From Plumapathes pennacea (lineage: Eukaryota > Cnidaria > Anthozoa > Antipatharia > Myriopathidae): a stretch of 64,000 nt of DNA. The stretch covers positions 13,812,385 to 13,876,384 of the forward strand of contig OZ038472.1 in NCBI GenBank assembly GCA_964036295.1. Reading direction: 5' to 3'. The notes beneath the pieces are model-generated. The model ran no database searches. It saw only the letters and a program-made list of their open reading frames with translations, and had not been told where the DNA came from. The position numbers were made by a program, and so were the translations under genes. Positions 20,961 through 33,913 of this stretch are shown here, in pieces (within the stretch, counting starts at the first letter, position 1; each line of letters starts with the position of its first letter).

Positions 20961-21099
20961 CCCTCGATTTAAAACACTTCCGGTCGAATGAGCGTTTCAA
21001 GCGCGAGTTTTGAGTCTTTCGGATGCTAGCGACAGCGGAACTGCACGTTCCTAAATGTTTCTTAGGGGCCTAGAGTATCCCTAGGAGTTTTAAAGTTTA

Positions 21100-22190
21100 T
21101 CATTTCACCTAATTTTTCAGCCTAACTAAGCTTCAGCAATCCAATCTCTTTTGAAATTGTGACGCAAGGTCACAAAATAAAACCCTGCATTTTGTTGCTA
21201 GGCAGATTTTCTGGTTTAGCTGGGCAACGCCGCAATGAATTGTTTTACATGCATGTGCTCGATCGTAGCGCATGTACTTACGTTAACTTGAGGAATTGTT
21301 TAAAATCAGTCGTGGACAAAACAGGTGTTCAAAAATCGGTCAGTTATCTGTAAAAAAAAAAAAAAAACGCAGATCTCTGCTTGTGATCCTGACTATACGG
21401 CAGCCATAAATCTTGAAATATATAAATCCAATGGGTCCTACGTTAATTTTATATTCGGGCGCTTCTGATATCGACTTTGGAAGCAGAGATATGTACAGAT
21501 AGTATTAATTGAAATTCAGGTCTCATTACAAAAACATTACTATTGAAACCACGACCTTTTTAACAATGAAATCAATGCGCATCTAGTGCCTGATATGCAC
21601 ACCCAATTCATTGATCAGATAGATAATCTCAATAACTGTCACCTCTTATATGATAGATGTGATAACAGCTCGTCCACAAAGACAACTCCTTGAAATCGAG
21701 AGTTCCTTTTAGCCAAGCCACGAGAATACAGACCCCTTAAGGTCAGAAGAAAACCAGCTGAAGAGGTGAGTGCGATAAACTTGTGCCTGTGATTTAATTA
21801 AAGCCTAGCAATGTGAGTGTCGTATATATGAGTGATAAAAACTCTACATGAAGCGCGAGCAGAAAATACATTATTGAAGCCCTGTATTTTGGGGGGGCCA
21901 TTTTTGCAACTGTTAGTTGAAGGCGCGTTTTTTACACCCATATCCGTTTTCGGACCAAAAAGACGCGTTTAAATGACACAGAACAAGGCACAGCTTGGGT
22001 GGTCCAACGCACCATGATTTTTCCTGTGCCAAAAGTATTTGTTCCGTGCCAAACGAAAGACGCCTATGGCCCGAGCCCTGCCCAAAACAGGGATCCTTAT
22101 TATCTTTTACAGAGCCGTTCCTATTTCTCAATATAGTGCCGTAAACACACCTAAAATTGTGAGATTGATTTGACGTGCTGATGTGCGAAC
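21100..22190. other. Non-coding spacer
   Basis: No exon, RNA gene or terminal inverted repeat was recognised. A poly(A) run of about 15 lies at about 21352-21367. Short open frames here show no domain. Confidence 0.45.
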
Positions 22191-25000
22191 AGCCTATTAG
22201 GATAGTAAACGATTTGGGAATCTTCGCGCGCTAAGTTTGTCAGGAGTTGGTTGTTCAGCGACAAAATGGACATAGCTGTTCAGACCAGTGTTTCTTTCTT
22301 TCGAATGAATCATGCATAGCAGAAACAAGACGGATATAAAGTCATGCCTAAAAATAAATCCGACGATATGCAGTATCTATACGCTGTATATGTAGAACTC
22401 TATATGTACAATGAATTGATTCATACGTCGCACTTTTCATGTACTTTATACAACCATTCGATTGGCGCATGAGAAGTTCGACGTATGTACTGGGCCTCAG
22501 ACTCCCTGTCCGGAATCAAACCCTAATTCTTTGTCACCCGTTGTAACCATGGTAAGCCACTAGGGCAGAAATTTAAATGAAACATCGCCAGCTCGAGGCC
22601 ATGCAATTCGATTAGTTGGATCACCAAAGCACCGGGCAGAACCCGCAGTGGTTTTTAATCTAACATATACACCTCTTCCAGGCGTCGGGACTCTTCGCAT
22701 GTATACGACTATGACTAGAATCGGTACCCAAACCTCTTAAATGAGTGCTGTTTTGCAGTTGGATTCATTCCAGACAGAACGCATTAAAATCCTTTGACAA
22801 ACTGTCTCCATCAGTTTTAGCGCAGAATCAGCGCCGAAACAGCGCTGACATCACTTTAGCTACATTTTTATTTTTATTTTTATAGGCATTTTCAGTGTCA
22901 GTGGACTTTGAACTGTCATCAGACAATTCGGGTTGACAAACAGGCCAACTGCTTTGCACGAACGAGGTTTGTACACTGATGTAGCTTGATACATAGTCTG
23001 ACTGCCGATAGTTGTACTTTTGCATTTTTGACTGTCTCCGTTCATGCAACTACGTAGTTTAGCCTTTCGTTCGAAATTCGCGTCCCTAAATATCTATACG
23101 ATACAGTGGTCTTTCGAAGAGGCGCCGTTTTAGGTGTAAGGCTGATTTCCTTTTTAAGGCGTCTTGACAGTGGGTACCAAATCACAAATTAGTTCGGCGT
23201 TCACGTACTGTAAATCGCGTGGGCGCTAGTAACTTTGCTTGGTTAAAGTCTTCATACAAACCAGAAACCACCGGGTTCAAGGTTTGGGGGTACTCCTCCT
23301 TAACGTGGGTGGAAGTTTGCCGTCCAGGTTTGAAAACCCTTTCCCTATTTCAGGGAGGATTCGAAAGGCCGGGCCAAGCTGGTATTTCCTTTTTAAGACA
23401 AAACATCTAGCACAGAGTTCCACGTTGTGTGTGGTACGGCTATGGAAAGCTATCAGTCCCTGGTAAGATGCGCCTGCGTAGATATGGAATGTATCAACGT
23501 AAAATAGTTATGAATGAGCTTTACGCTGAAACTGAGTTAAAAGTGGTTAAGATGACGTTTTGAGCGTTAGCGCTTGGGTTGCTATGCTTTTTCTCAAACT
23601 GCGCCCTCATAATGTACCACCACTCTGCTTGCGTGTGCCCTTGTCTAACGCATTTGAGACATGTCAAAAATGTGTTAAAAAGAAAGAAGTGCTCATTGAA
23701 AACTGTGGGGGTCACTCTTTACATATTTATCCAAAATAATTGTTATGAGTGTCTGAGATTGTTCTTGACTGAAGCACTGTGCAACACCTCCGTCAGCCAG
23801 GATATAAATACTTCATAGGACCTTTGTTCCGTGAGCAGTGCCCTTAGGACAATATCGCGACCACCCCTAAGTAAGCACTGCGCTAAACTGTTCACAGAGC
23901 TTATCAGTCAGTCACACCAAGACTTAAATTCTCAACTTCTTCAAGACATAAAATATTGCGGTGTTGTTAGTGTCTGATCGTATCAACGTCATGTTGACGT
24001 CATTGACAAGACTGTACGACGACAGGACGTAGTCCGAAGAGTCGTAGTGGGTGCGACATTCTGTTGCGGTAAAAAAAATGTAATTTTAGTAGATGTTTGT
24101 CTCCTATTCCAAGTAATGTGAAAGTGGTGTGATTGTGATGTTTTTATATTTTTTAAGAAGAAAGAATTCGATGGCTTGGCGCACAGTTTATTGTTTAAAG
24201 TTGGGACACTAAACATTGTTGATTTAAAGCTGTGCGCATTTGTGATGATGCTCAAAGGCCACTGATACACACCAAGAACACTTGATAATACATACACCTT
24301 TCGCTATCCTGTTTGACCAGTTCTAACGCGAAAAGCAGGTTTAACAATATTAAGTATTCACAGTGAACATTTACATCGCTCTGTTAGTAAAGGTCTTGCC
24401 CGTGAAATGTTGTAGTGAATACAAACATTATCGGACACTGGAAATAAACTTGTAATCCAAAATAATTGCTGTGCAATATTGGCTTTGACGCATATGTGCG
24501 CTTTGAAGTACCGACTACGTGATGTTTGCGGTACATAGAAGTCACAATGCAAGAAGAAATTGGAATGAAAAGAGGAAAGAACATTTATCACATAAGCGTT
24601 TAAATCACAATTTGATTCTATGGCGCGCCATAACGTATTTTCTAAAATTATAATTACGAAAGGTACGTGCCTCATTATTATGCGTAACAATATATAAAAG
24701 CAGCTGGGCCTTTCCCAGAATAGACTTGACTCACCCGAGAGAACATGGGATAGCCCCAATGTGTAAAAAGAGGAAAGAACCGTGACAGATGTATACTGGG
24801 GCACGATTTGAACACTTTCTGAAGTTGAAGCCCATTTGTGTCCTTATCTTTTAGTAAACGCATTTAGTCCGATCAGGGCATCCCTTCTAGTTATTACCCT
24901 GTAAACCCAGGAGCATGCCTATTTTAACCGCTTGACGGGCCGTGGTTGGCCTGACAACCTCGAACTATCTGATTACCGATTGAACTTTTCTGCTTTGAAA
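22190..25000. repeat. Diverged old copy of repeat family B
   Basis: Several blocks match the younger B copies in the same order with many indels: about 22190-22380 (TAGTAAACGA(T/C)TTGGGAATCT; GATATAAAGTCATGCCTAAA), about 23525-23660 (GAGTTAAAAGTGGTTAAGATGAC), about 24060-24200 (matches 51885-52010), and about 24765-24950 (TATACTGGGGCACGAT, AACACTTTCTGAAGTTGAAG; matches 49750-49900 and 62140-62290). The word GCGTGGGCGCTAGTA at about 23218 recurs at 47162. No gene was seen. Confidence 0.65.
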
Positions 25001-25273
25001 TCTTTTTGTGTGTGTGTGATCTGACAGGCAGTTTGACCAATCGTGACACATGTTCCATATTTGGTTGTATGACACTACATATTGCTTAGGGTGTGGTGAA
25101 TTGTTTTTGTTTTTGCTGCGCAGCGGGCGAAGCAGCATTTTCATATTTCTTACAGAGGAAAAATCTCGATACGCTTGACTGCGTCCCTTTGCAATTAGAC
25201 CACACTGCCTCACGCGCTTGCAACCATAATGCTTTGCGAAACTTGACTTCATAAGAACACGTTCTGCGCGAGT

Positions 25274-25609
25274 TCTTCCTTTCCACGTGGGCGAATTGTT
25301 GTGCGCTGGTGCCAGTTGAATTTGGTGAGTATCATCTTTTTCATTCTTTGAGTTTGATTTTCTTGGCGTTCACATATTCATCATCCCGTGTATTCCATTG
25401 ATAAAAACTAGGCGTGTTCGACTTCGATTTTCTTGGCGTCATCTTCCTTTCCACGTGGGTGACTTGTCGTGTGCTGGTGCCAGTTGAATTTGGTGAGTGT
25501 CATCTTTGCCTTTGATTTTCTTGGCGTTCATATATTCATCATTCCCGTGTATTCCACTGATTATAACTAGGTGTGTTCGACTCTGATTTTCTTGGCGTCA
25601 TTCTTGTGT
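25274..25609. repeat. 168-bp tandem duplication with CCACGTGG sites
   Basis: TCTTCCTTTCCACGTGGG begins at 25274 and again at 25442, and both copies run through GGTGCCAGTTGAATTTGGTG and TGATTTTCTTGGCGT. Each copy has the palindromic E-box CCACGTGG and the donor-like TTTG|GTGAGT about 50 bp further on. The arrangement would suit a duplicated promoter/non-coding first exon, but no downstream coding exon was found. Confidence 0.75.
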
Positions 25610-25735
25610 ATTCGTTGATTAAGTAACGAGGCGTGTTGAATTTAAGAGAGTTTGGTTTGTCACCCCAACCAGTCCCCACGATCGCTCGATTCGGTTTATT
25701 TTGTTCACGTATATCTACGGATCCAGTAAGGGACT

Positions 25736-25922
25736 TTATTATATAGACACGAGTGTTTTACTGGAAAATATACCGTGCGTAAAATCCATACGAAACTACA
25801 TCCGGGACCCGAGTGGCGTATTTTCCATATCCTCACTAGTGAGAATATCGTTGTCATCATTTCCCGCTTTTGCACGGTTGTTTGTGCAATTTCTCGTAAA
25901 ACACTCGTGTCTAATATAATAA
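25736..25922. mobile_element. 187-bp MITE with terminal inverted repeats
   Basis: Left end TTATTATATAGACACGAGTG and right end (complement) TTATTATATTAGACACGAGT match over about 28 bp including GTTTTAC. The interior is non-coding. Confidence 0.8.
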
Positions 25923-25930
25923 AAAGAAAA

Positions 25931-26139
25931 TTACACGGCGGCTTGAAGATATTACTTTTATTTTCTCGTGGTTAAAACAATATTTTACTCACTCGCGAAG
26001 CGCCTCGTGAGTCCACAACATTTTGACCATGTGATGACGTAAATCGTGGTAAATAAGAGTCCACACCACGGCAAACCACTAGAAATTTATTAATTTTACC
26101 ACTCGAAAATAAAATTCATATCTTCGCGCCGCCGTGTAA
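25931..26139. mobile_element. 209-bp MITE with about 45-bp terminal inverted repeats
   Basis: The left arm TTACACGGCGGCTTGAAGAT and the complement of the right arm TTACACGGCGGCGCGAAGAT match, and similarity continues through TTTTATTTTC to CGTGGT/GAGTGGT. It lies 8 bp after the previous MITE. Confidence 0.82.
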
Positions 26140-28047
26140 TATCCTCTATATATGCTGTGGTTGTTTTTCATAATATATCACACTGATCAAGTGACAATTA
26201 GAAATTACAAAACTTAAAAGTAGTGACTTACATCTTTCTTTGCTTTATTACATCTGAGCTCAATGGACCAAAGCAAGGGTAAGTGCACTTGAAAGCTGTT
26301 CTGATTCCCACAATATACTTGATCAGATTGTTACCCGGGGCATGATCATTGTTTTCAAATGTTTACCCACAGCAACATACCTAGATAACTTAACAGTAAA
26401 TTTTACCTGATAAACCTCTTTGCTCTCTTTCAGAAAATGCAAGGAAAACGCGACGAAAAAGTTCAGGAAACTCAGAGCAAGTGTCTTTTGACGGCCACCT
26501 CCCTTCAACGACCAGCTGTGTTTTTTCCCAGCAAAACGGGTTCCCAATCCCGAAGAATAACTTTTCCACAACAGCCATAGAATCAGCAACAGGTTTGCGA
26601 TGTGAATGTTTACGAAACTGATTCATTGTAGCGATTATGGAATTAAATTGCTTGGGCAAAACAAAGTTCTTCCAATTGGCTGTAACCACCTGAAACAAAA
26701 TAGTATGCAAATATGATACTGACACATGTCTCCTTCAATTCCATCACGTGGCTTGTGGCCGACTCTTATCATGTGATAATACGCGGGGAATGCCTTGTCC
26801 TTCAAGAGTGATGCGATTTAGAGTGCTCGAATGTTCGAATGAAAACCGGATCACGTCTAGCTATAAGGTGTGTATAATTTTTAATTACTTGTTTGTATTC
26901 TTGTAGTTTTGTCGGGACTGTTGTACTTTTTTTTTCTTTACTGGATGCTTTCGCTATTTATTGGTGAAACTTTGAGCTTTCAATGTACTACTGGATTGTT
27001 TATACGCGGTCCGAATCTGTCTGCGCATTCTGCAGTATAACCGAAGTTATAAATCATACCGGAGGACATATAGTATGTTTTTGTTTTCAAAATTCATCGC
27101 TGAAAGTGAGATCCATCGATCTGAGTTTGGAGTAAGATAGGTGGCAGTGCCCTAGTTGTGAAGGCACTGTCGCAGGAAAATTGCACGTCTAATCGATCAG
27201 GGAAGGAATCAGTTGACACTGGCCTGCTTTTAGCCTGGATTGAACGGTTCAGATAGAGATTCCACTCCTTTTTACGTATTTTAGTGGCCTTTATGTGTGT
27301 TACGGCGGTTTAAAACTGTCTTGGCAATAGTATAATCTTTGTTTGTGACGAACCGTTTAATTATTGAGCTGTGTACATCCTGCCCATGTTCCAAAGACAA
27401 ACGTAGTTCATCTGCAGCTCAGTCAATGTACAACCCCACATGGCATAGCTGAATTAGTGCAGTGCAAATGAAATCGTCCTATTCTCAAGGCTAATCCATA
27501 GCACCCACAAACGGGAACCACTGTGTCTCGGAAGAGAGAAGGAATTAAACTGCGCGGCCATGTTTGAACCCTTGCAAGTTGAGTAGTTTTAGAAGTGGTG
27601 CTATCAAGGCTAAAGTCATCGCCAGTACATTGTGTTCTTAGTGATATATTTTATTACACTATATACCATCAATGCCGTTAACTTTTCACTTGGAGCGATA
27701 GAGGCTCGAGTGTTCAAATAAGGTAGGTTTATTGGCCTTGAGCGGTGCATGCATCTGCCCTTCCAGCGACAGTTTGCCTTGCGTTTTATAATACACATCG
27801 ACCTCGGCGTATCGAGTTCAAATTGGGATTTATACTGCCGGTTTCTTTACTCAAATGAATCAGTACCATTTATGAATTCTAGTACTACATGTATGTATCA
27901 CAAGAAAACGCCAAAACCAGAACTCTATGAGAATATTGTAATCCCACGGCCAAAAGCCATGGTTGACTCAACCTGAACTGACATACAACATTAGCTAAGA
28001 GTTCAACCTCTGAAATACAAGCTCTGATAAATGGGCACTCCTACCTA

Positions 28048-28245
28048 GGGTGCGTTTGATTGACCGTATTTCGGAATAGGAATGGCTAAAATGATCCAAA
28101 GTTTTGCTTGTTCTAGGGAAAACATTTTCCGGGTTTGTTTTCAAAACCTTCACGCTGACATTTCGAACAGCTCCCGATACATCTTGACATAATTCCGGCT
28201 CCAAAGCAAAACATTTTATCAATTGGGGCCCGGTTTTCAAAGCGT
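28048..28245. mobile_element. Harbinger-like MITE remnant (right end missing) in unit A1
   Basis: Begins GGGTGCGTTTGATTG after CTA, as in the complete copies at 44460 and 57371. Similarity to those copies is lost at CCTATT about 30 bp before the right terminus. Unit A2 shows the same loss at 37637-37834. Confidence 0.7.
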
Positions 28246-30069
28246 CGCTGTTCCTATTTCTCTCATTTGGTTTTCTTTTGACAGAAATTCTTTAAAAAAG
28301 ACGTCGGCTTTTCTCGGCTTCAGTTAAATGAATGAGGAAAAAATAGAGACAATTCACCGACTTGGAGCGGAGTTATCCGCAAAAACACAAAGGAAAACCG
28401 CAAAAATGTACAAGATCAGCATTTGCGCATGTGCACGATACCTGCTCGTGCATTTCTCCTGAACGGGCAGTTCTTTTTCCGGTGTCTGTATTTTACGCCA
28501 AAAACGCGCCTGATTCAGTCTGAGGTTTTGTACGATTAGCTAGTTTTTCATAGCTAAACGCTTTGGAAAACTATATCAAAGCGGAAACGGAAGTCAAAAA
28601 GCTGTCAGCAATCAGCTGTCATAATTTGATGTAAGGCGAGTTTGCACAAAACCGCCAACTTCATTCAGGAAAATGTCACAGCGAGCCGCTCCAGCGGCTT
28701 TGAGTTTTTCCTCTGTTTTTCAGTCGTTGAACAGTGAATAATCCAACCAGAACCTGTGTGCGATGGGAAATATTGCACTGAAAGAAATCTTGGACGTTCA
28801 ACTGAGTTTACGGACGACATTGAGGAAAAACTCGAGAATTAGCTAGAATTCAAATCGCATCGTGATGAGGAAACCTAAAAGTTGTATGGAAAGGTATTGC
28901 TCCCGAATTAATTGTTTTACAATGGAAGTACTACATGTCTGGCCTGAGAAACACTACCAGCCGGATTCGTGAAAGAGTGTAATTTTTACGGTGAGTCATT
29001 TGTGAGACTTTGGACTGAAGTACGCCTGTGCACGATGAAAGCAATATGACAGCGGCCGGAAAAATACAAAATATTTATCAGTGGACGTTCAGGTATGCCT
29101 GGTTTTTCTTATCCAGTGTTTACTATCTTTCCTCGTTTTATCATTTGTGGTTTCCTACCGAATTACAGTCGCAAAGTGAAGTTTATGCAATCGAGTTCAC
29201 GTCATTCAGATGTGTTATTGTGCTCTTGACTCGGCGTTTCTTGTCACTACTGTCAACACTATAAGTCAAGAAATTGAAGGAAAAATATATATATTTGTTT
29301 TTTACCGGGCTTGGTCGGTCCGTATAGGGTAAAACTGTGCATTGACACGGACCGAGGCAACAACTATTCGGGCACAATTTTCCTCTATTACGGACCTCCT
29401 GCCCGGTAAATAACCTATATTTCTCGAAGGTGGAAAAGGTTTCTTGTGTTTGCCAGCTATTTGCCGGTCGCACATGTCCCTTGTGTGATCGATGTGTCTT
29501 TCGGAGTCAGATTCTTAATGTGGAAGACGAGTGGGCCAAGATGAAAGTTCGGCTTACTCAGTGTTTCGCGCGTCAAAAAACTATTTCGAGCCACCTTAAT
29601 TTCAGAGCCACTGTTGATGCTCTTGCAAAGCAAGCTCTAAAAAAAAAAATAGCCCGAACCCATTTTAGTTCGCGCCACCCCGGCACGAACGACACAGGCA
29701 TATATATTAGCGCAAGCAAGCACGAGAGTCACTTTTTTGTGCGGCGTTTGTAAACACCAGACTAAGCGAACTATAACGAAAATCCGCAGGCCCTCCCCCG
29801 ATTGCAATTAGTCCGTGTGAGAACTAGTTTTGGTTTGCGACTGGGCAAACATGAATTGTATCAACATAAGATGTTGTATTAAAACGCCAAGCGATGCACT
29901 ATGATGGCTGATCTTTGATGATGGCTGAGTCAGTGAACGACCTTCAAAGCTCCGCCCGAGTCGGATATTCAATTCAATAGCAGAACATATTTTAGTGAAG
30001 GCTACTTTTTGCGAAGTTGCTAGTGGTAGTAGCTAGTTTACCTGTGACATTTTATACTTGACGGTCATA

Positions 30070-30266
30070 CGGTTGATGAATCCGCAACTTTTTGAAAACG
30101 CTTCCCAGAGTGGATTTTTTTAATACGCTGTGAATACGGCGTCGTGTGGACGGTCGAATCCGTATATTTTTGAATACGCTGATCAAAAAGTTTCGGATTT
30201 ATCAACCGTATTCACCGGATACGTGTGGACGGGAGGCCAATCCGCAACAAAAAAGTTGCGGATTTA
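30070..30266. mobile_element. GGCCCCGTCC-type MITE, 5'-truncated, in unit A1 (continues 34918-34948)
   Basis: Matches the complete copies at 48344 and 60756 from GGTTGATGAATCCGCAAC onward. The foldback element interrupts it after GTTGCGGATTTA, and the remaining ATATCCGGAGGCGTGTGG and GGGGCC are at 34918-34948. Confidence 0.8.
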
Positions 30267-30968
30267 AGAGCGAGTTCGTGTAAATATCACCTACGCCGTG
30301 CAGGGTAGAAAAATCAAAATTATCCAAACTTTGTCATGATGAAGGCTTAATGTATCTAGTTATAAAAATATAAGTTTTAGTTCGTTCAGTTTCTTATTTC
30401 ATTTTTGCGGCAACAGTTCCTTCCCGGTGCTCTGCGAGAAGACAAAATCGACCTAAAAATAATGCTTCCATTATCGGCTTTAATGGAAAAACTGGGATAT
30501 AAACATAACAGCTTAAATTATGACATGCGAGTGGGGTCTTTCCCGTATGCATAACCATTGTCAAATGTAAATTTGATTGAAACCAAAATTTTGTGTATTA
30601 ACTGTCAACCTTATGTAATAGGATCACGTTCCGTGCAGTTACGTCCCATCTTAAGATTCAAGTTATCAATTCAAGTTATCAATTTTATCTTTGTTTCCAT
30701 TTATTACCGTATAAGGATTGCATTCTCTATTTATCTAGTTCGGAAACGCCTAGGAAATGCCTATGATATTTTGTAATGTTCGTAATCAATAGCCCTATTA
30801 TTCTGTATGTTATATCTATCCGTGCATCACTTGATTAGTTCAGAGTTAGACTTGGGTATTCCCTCTGTAAAGCCATTTTGCAGAAGCTCGGGAATATAGT
30901 ATCTGCCATCTGCCCATTATTTGACAACATCGGCGGGCTTAAGTCAGTGGTGGTCTTTTCGAAGCACC

Positions 30969-31432
30969 ATGGCTTCGTGTGGGTATTCTCAAATTGTTGG
31001 AGGACCTTGTGGCTCAAGTCTAGGCAATCCAGCAATTTCCCAATGCTCCGTGATTGTTGGTGAGTACCGTAAAGATATCAAGGCGCATTTGAAAAGCCAT
31101 GAAGTTCTGGACTCTTCCCTGGATTCAGAGGCGAGGCTCTTGCTGGCACGGGTAGGTAAATTATATTTTTTTGATTCTACGATTTCCGTTACCCTGGGCC
31201 CACTTGTTCAAAGCTCAGTTAGGCTAATCCTGAATTCGAAATGTTCCCATTTTGTGCGTGCAACGCATCTTATGATTACTGTACTTTTTCTTCCAAGGTA
31301 TTTTTGAGACAAGTGGCGTTGTTCTTGTTGTCACGATATGCCCACGGCACCACGACACATTTGGCATTAGATGGCGCTGCAACAGAAGGAATTGCACGTG
31401 CCCGAGTGAGTGGGCATCGCACAAGGCCGTGA
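30969..31432 (+). CDS. Possible two-exon gene fragment in the left arm of the foldback
   Basis: ATG at 30969 opens MASCGYSQIVGGPCGSS..., ends ...LDSEARLLLAR at 31151 with donor GTAGGT, and can join at TTCCAAG|GTATTT (31297/31298) in phase to VFLRQVALFLLSRYA...GHRTRP then a stop at 31432, for 105 residues. The right arm holds the same first exon on the - strand (32617-32435). There the second exon ends earlier because of a small indel after GATE(A)ATE. I do not recognise the protein. It may be a captured host fragment, or chance. Confidence 0.25.
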
Positions 31433-32983
31433 AAGGAGACCGCGGGATTAACCTTGCTCAGTCTGAAAGACTCTTCCGGCTAACTCAAGTGCTGATCCCT
31501 GTCGCTTCACGTAAGTTTAATTCAAAGCAGCAAGGCAGCTGTCAGCTTGCGAATTTGAAAAAAGTAGTTTTGCGGGAGTAGGTATTAAAGTCATTAACAC
31601 TGAGGGTGGTCACCGCCAGAGGTTTGGTTGCGTCCTCAGACTGTTCAAGTGAAATGATATTATGGAATGAAAATATGGAAATCCTTTAATATATATTCAA
31701 CCAGTATAACCTCTGAACCGAAAACTAAATTGAACTTTCTCAAGAGTGAAAGGGATTTTTGCAGCAGTCATAATACTGGGAAGTATATTCACTTGTTTTC
31801 ATTATAATCTTAATTGAAAATAATATTTTGAATAGTGAATTTTAATAATAATTTTAAATTTAAATTTAACTTTTTAAAAAAAGTTTGTCAATAAAGTTCG
31901 CCTACTCAATCACTTTTTAGCTCGCAGATTTAAAAATTTTTAAATGTGACCTTAAAATAGTCCGAATATTATATGTGTAATATTATTATGGCATAATACC
32001 CACTCCCGCAAAACTACTTTTTTCAAATTCGCAAGCTGACAGCTGCCTTGCTGCTTTGAATTAAACTTACGTGAAGCGACAGGGATCAGCACTTGAGTTA
32101 GCCGGAAGAGTCTTTCAGACTGAGCAAGGTTAATCCCGCGGTCTCCTTTCACGGCCTTGTGCGATGCCCACTCACTCGGGCACGTGCAATTCCTTCATTC
32201 TGTTGCAGCGCCATCTAATGCCAAATGTGTCGTGGTGCCGTGGGCATATCGTGACAACAAGAACAACGTCACTTGTCTCAAAAATACCTTGGAAGAAAAA
32301 AGTACAGTAATCATAAGATGCGTTGCACGCACAAAATGGGAACATTTCGAATTCAGGATTAGCCTAACTGAGCTTTGAACAAGTGGGCCCAGGGTAACGG
32401 AAATCGTAGAATCAAAAAAATATAATTTACCTACCCGTGCCAGCAAGAGCCTCGCCTCTGAATCCAGGGAAGAGTCCAGAACTTCATGGCTTTTCAAATG
32501 CGCCTTGATATCTTTACGGTACTCACCAACAATCACGGAACATTGGGAAATTGCTGGATTGCCTGGACTCGAGCCACAGGGTCCTCCAACAATTTGAGAA
32601 TACCCACACGAAGCCATGGTGCTTCGAAAAGACCACCACTGACTTAAGCCCGCCGATGTTGTCAAATAATGGGCAGATGGCAGATACTTTATTCCCGAGC
32701 TTCTGCAAAATGGCTTTACAGAGGGAATACCCAAGTCTAACTCTGAACTAATCAAATGATGCACGGATAGATATAACATACAGAATAATAGGGCTATTGA
32801 TTACGAACATTACAAAATATCATAGGCATTTCCTAGGCGTTTCCGAACTAGATGAATAGAGAATGCAATCCTTATACGGTAATAAATGGAAACAAAGATA
32901 AAATTGATAACGTAACACGAATCTTAAGATGGGACGTGACTGCACGGAACGTGATCCTATTACATAAGGTTGACAGTTAATAC

Positions 32984-33683
32984 ACAGTTGTAAGGCTACG
33001 AATTTTTCGACAGAAAATAGAACCAAAATAACTGATAGTCCGGGATACTGGTGCTTTCTAAAACGATAAAATGAAATCGACTCGTGCGGTTGATCAAGCA
33101 TTTTTTCTAATACGGCAAATCTCGAATTTCGTCCTTTTTGAGGTGAGAAAGACCGACATAAAAACAGATACATCGGCCCTTTCCGTTTATTCATTCAAAA
33201 TCAAATAAGAGATAACTTTAATTCCAAGCATTACAAATGCAAGTTTCTTTTGTAAACTTGAACCACCCAATAGTCAAATCAAAGAAAGAACATTTTCGGG
33301 CGAAACTGCCGTCTCATCTTCAGCTGAACACTCTTTTGGCAATTCTACATTAAATCTAGGCGATATTTGTACAACGATTTCATAAAATCCAAAAAATGCT
33401 GCGGTCACGTATTGATTGTTTTCGAATGTCACGCGTCTTCAAAGGTCACAAGGTCACATTTTGGGTGCAAGTACCATGTATACTTGGCGTTTCCAAAATT
33501 CACCATTTCATTTACCCCATGATTTTATTTCACAGAATCACAGAAGAAACATTGCTTTTGCCGATGAACATAGTCTTTAATTGCAAAGCCACGTACCAGG
33601 ACGCGATTTTTGCTGATGAAATTAGCATATTTTTCGTGTGAGATAACGTCGCTCAAAGTGGTTAATACTAAAAAATCAGTCAA
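32984..33683. mobile_element. Unidentified 700-bp insertion in right arm of the foldback
   Basis: The left arm reads straight through this point (GTGTATTAACTGTCAACC near 30593), while the right arm is interrupted between GTTAATACACA and ATTTTGGTTTCAATC. No terminal inverted repeat or domain was seen in the inserted sequence. Confidence 0.6.
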
Positions 33684-33913
33684 AAATTTTGGTTTCAATC
33701 AAATTTACATTTGACAACGGTTATGCATACGGGAAAGACCCCACTCGCATGCCATAATTTAAGCTGTTATGTTTATATCCCAGTTTTTCCATTAAAGCCG
33801 ATAATGGAAGCATTATTTTTAGGTCGATTTTGTCTTCTCGCAGAGCACCGGGAAGGAACTGTTGCCGCAAAAATGAAATAAGAAACTGAACGAACTAAAA
33901 CTTATATTTTTAT

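Noticed and set aside
23219-23466. Possible tRNA gene near the GGTTCAAGG word
   Set aside because: No acceptor-stem pairing or D-arm could be matched around it; the GTTC word alone is not enough.
27749-27976. 75-residue frame MHLPFQRQFALRF... conserved in all four A units
   Set aside because: Differences between units are nearly all replacement changes (for example L/H/Y at one site) and the start differs in unit 4; conservation follows from recent duplication of non-coding DNA.
30921-32779. Long single-exon frames of 128 and 194 residues in the foldback arms
   Set aside because: They read through an apparent donor (AR|GTAGGT) into intron-like sequence; the short two-exon model is preferred, and even that is weak.
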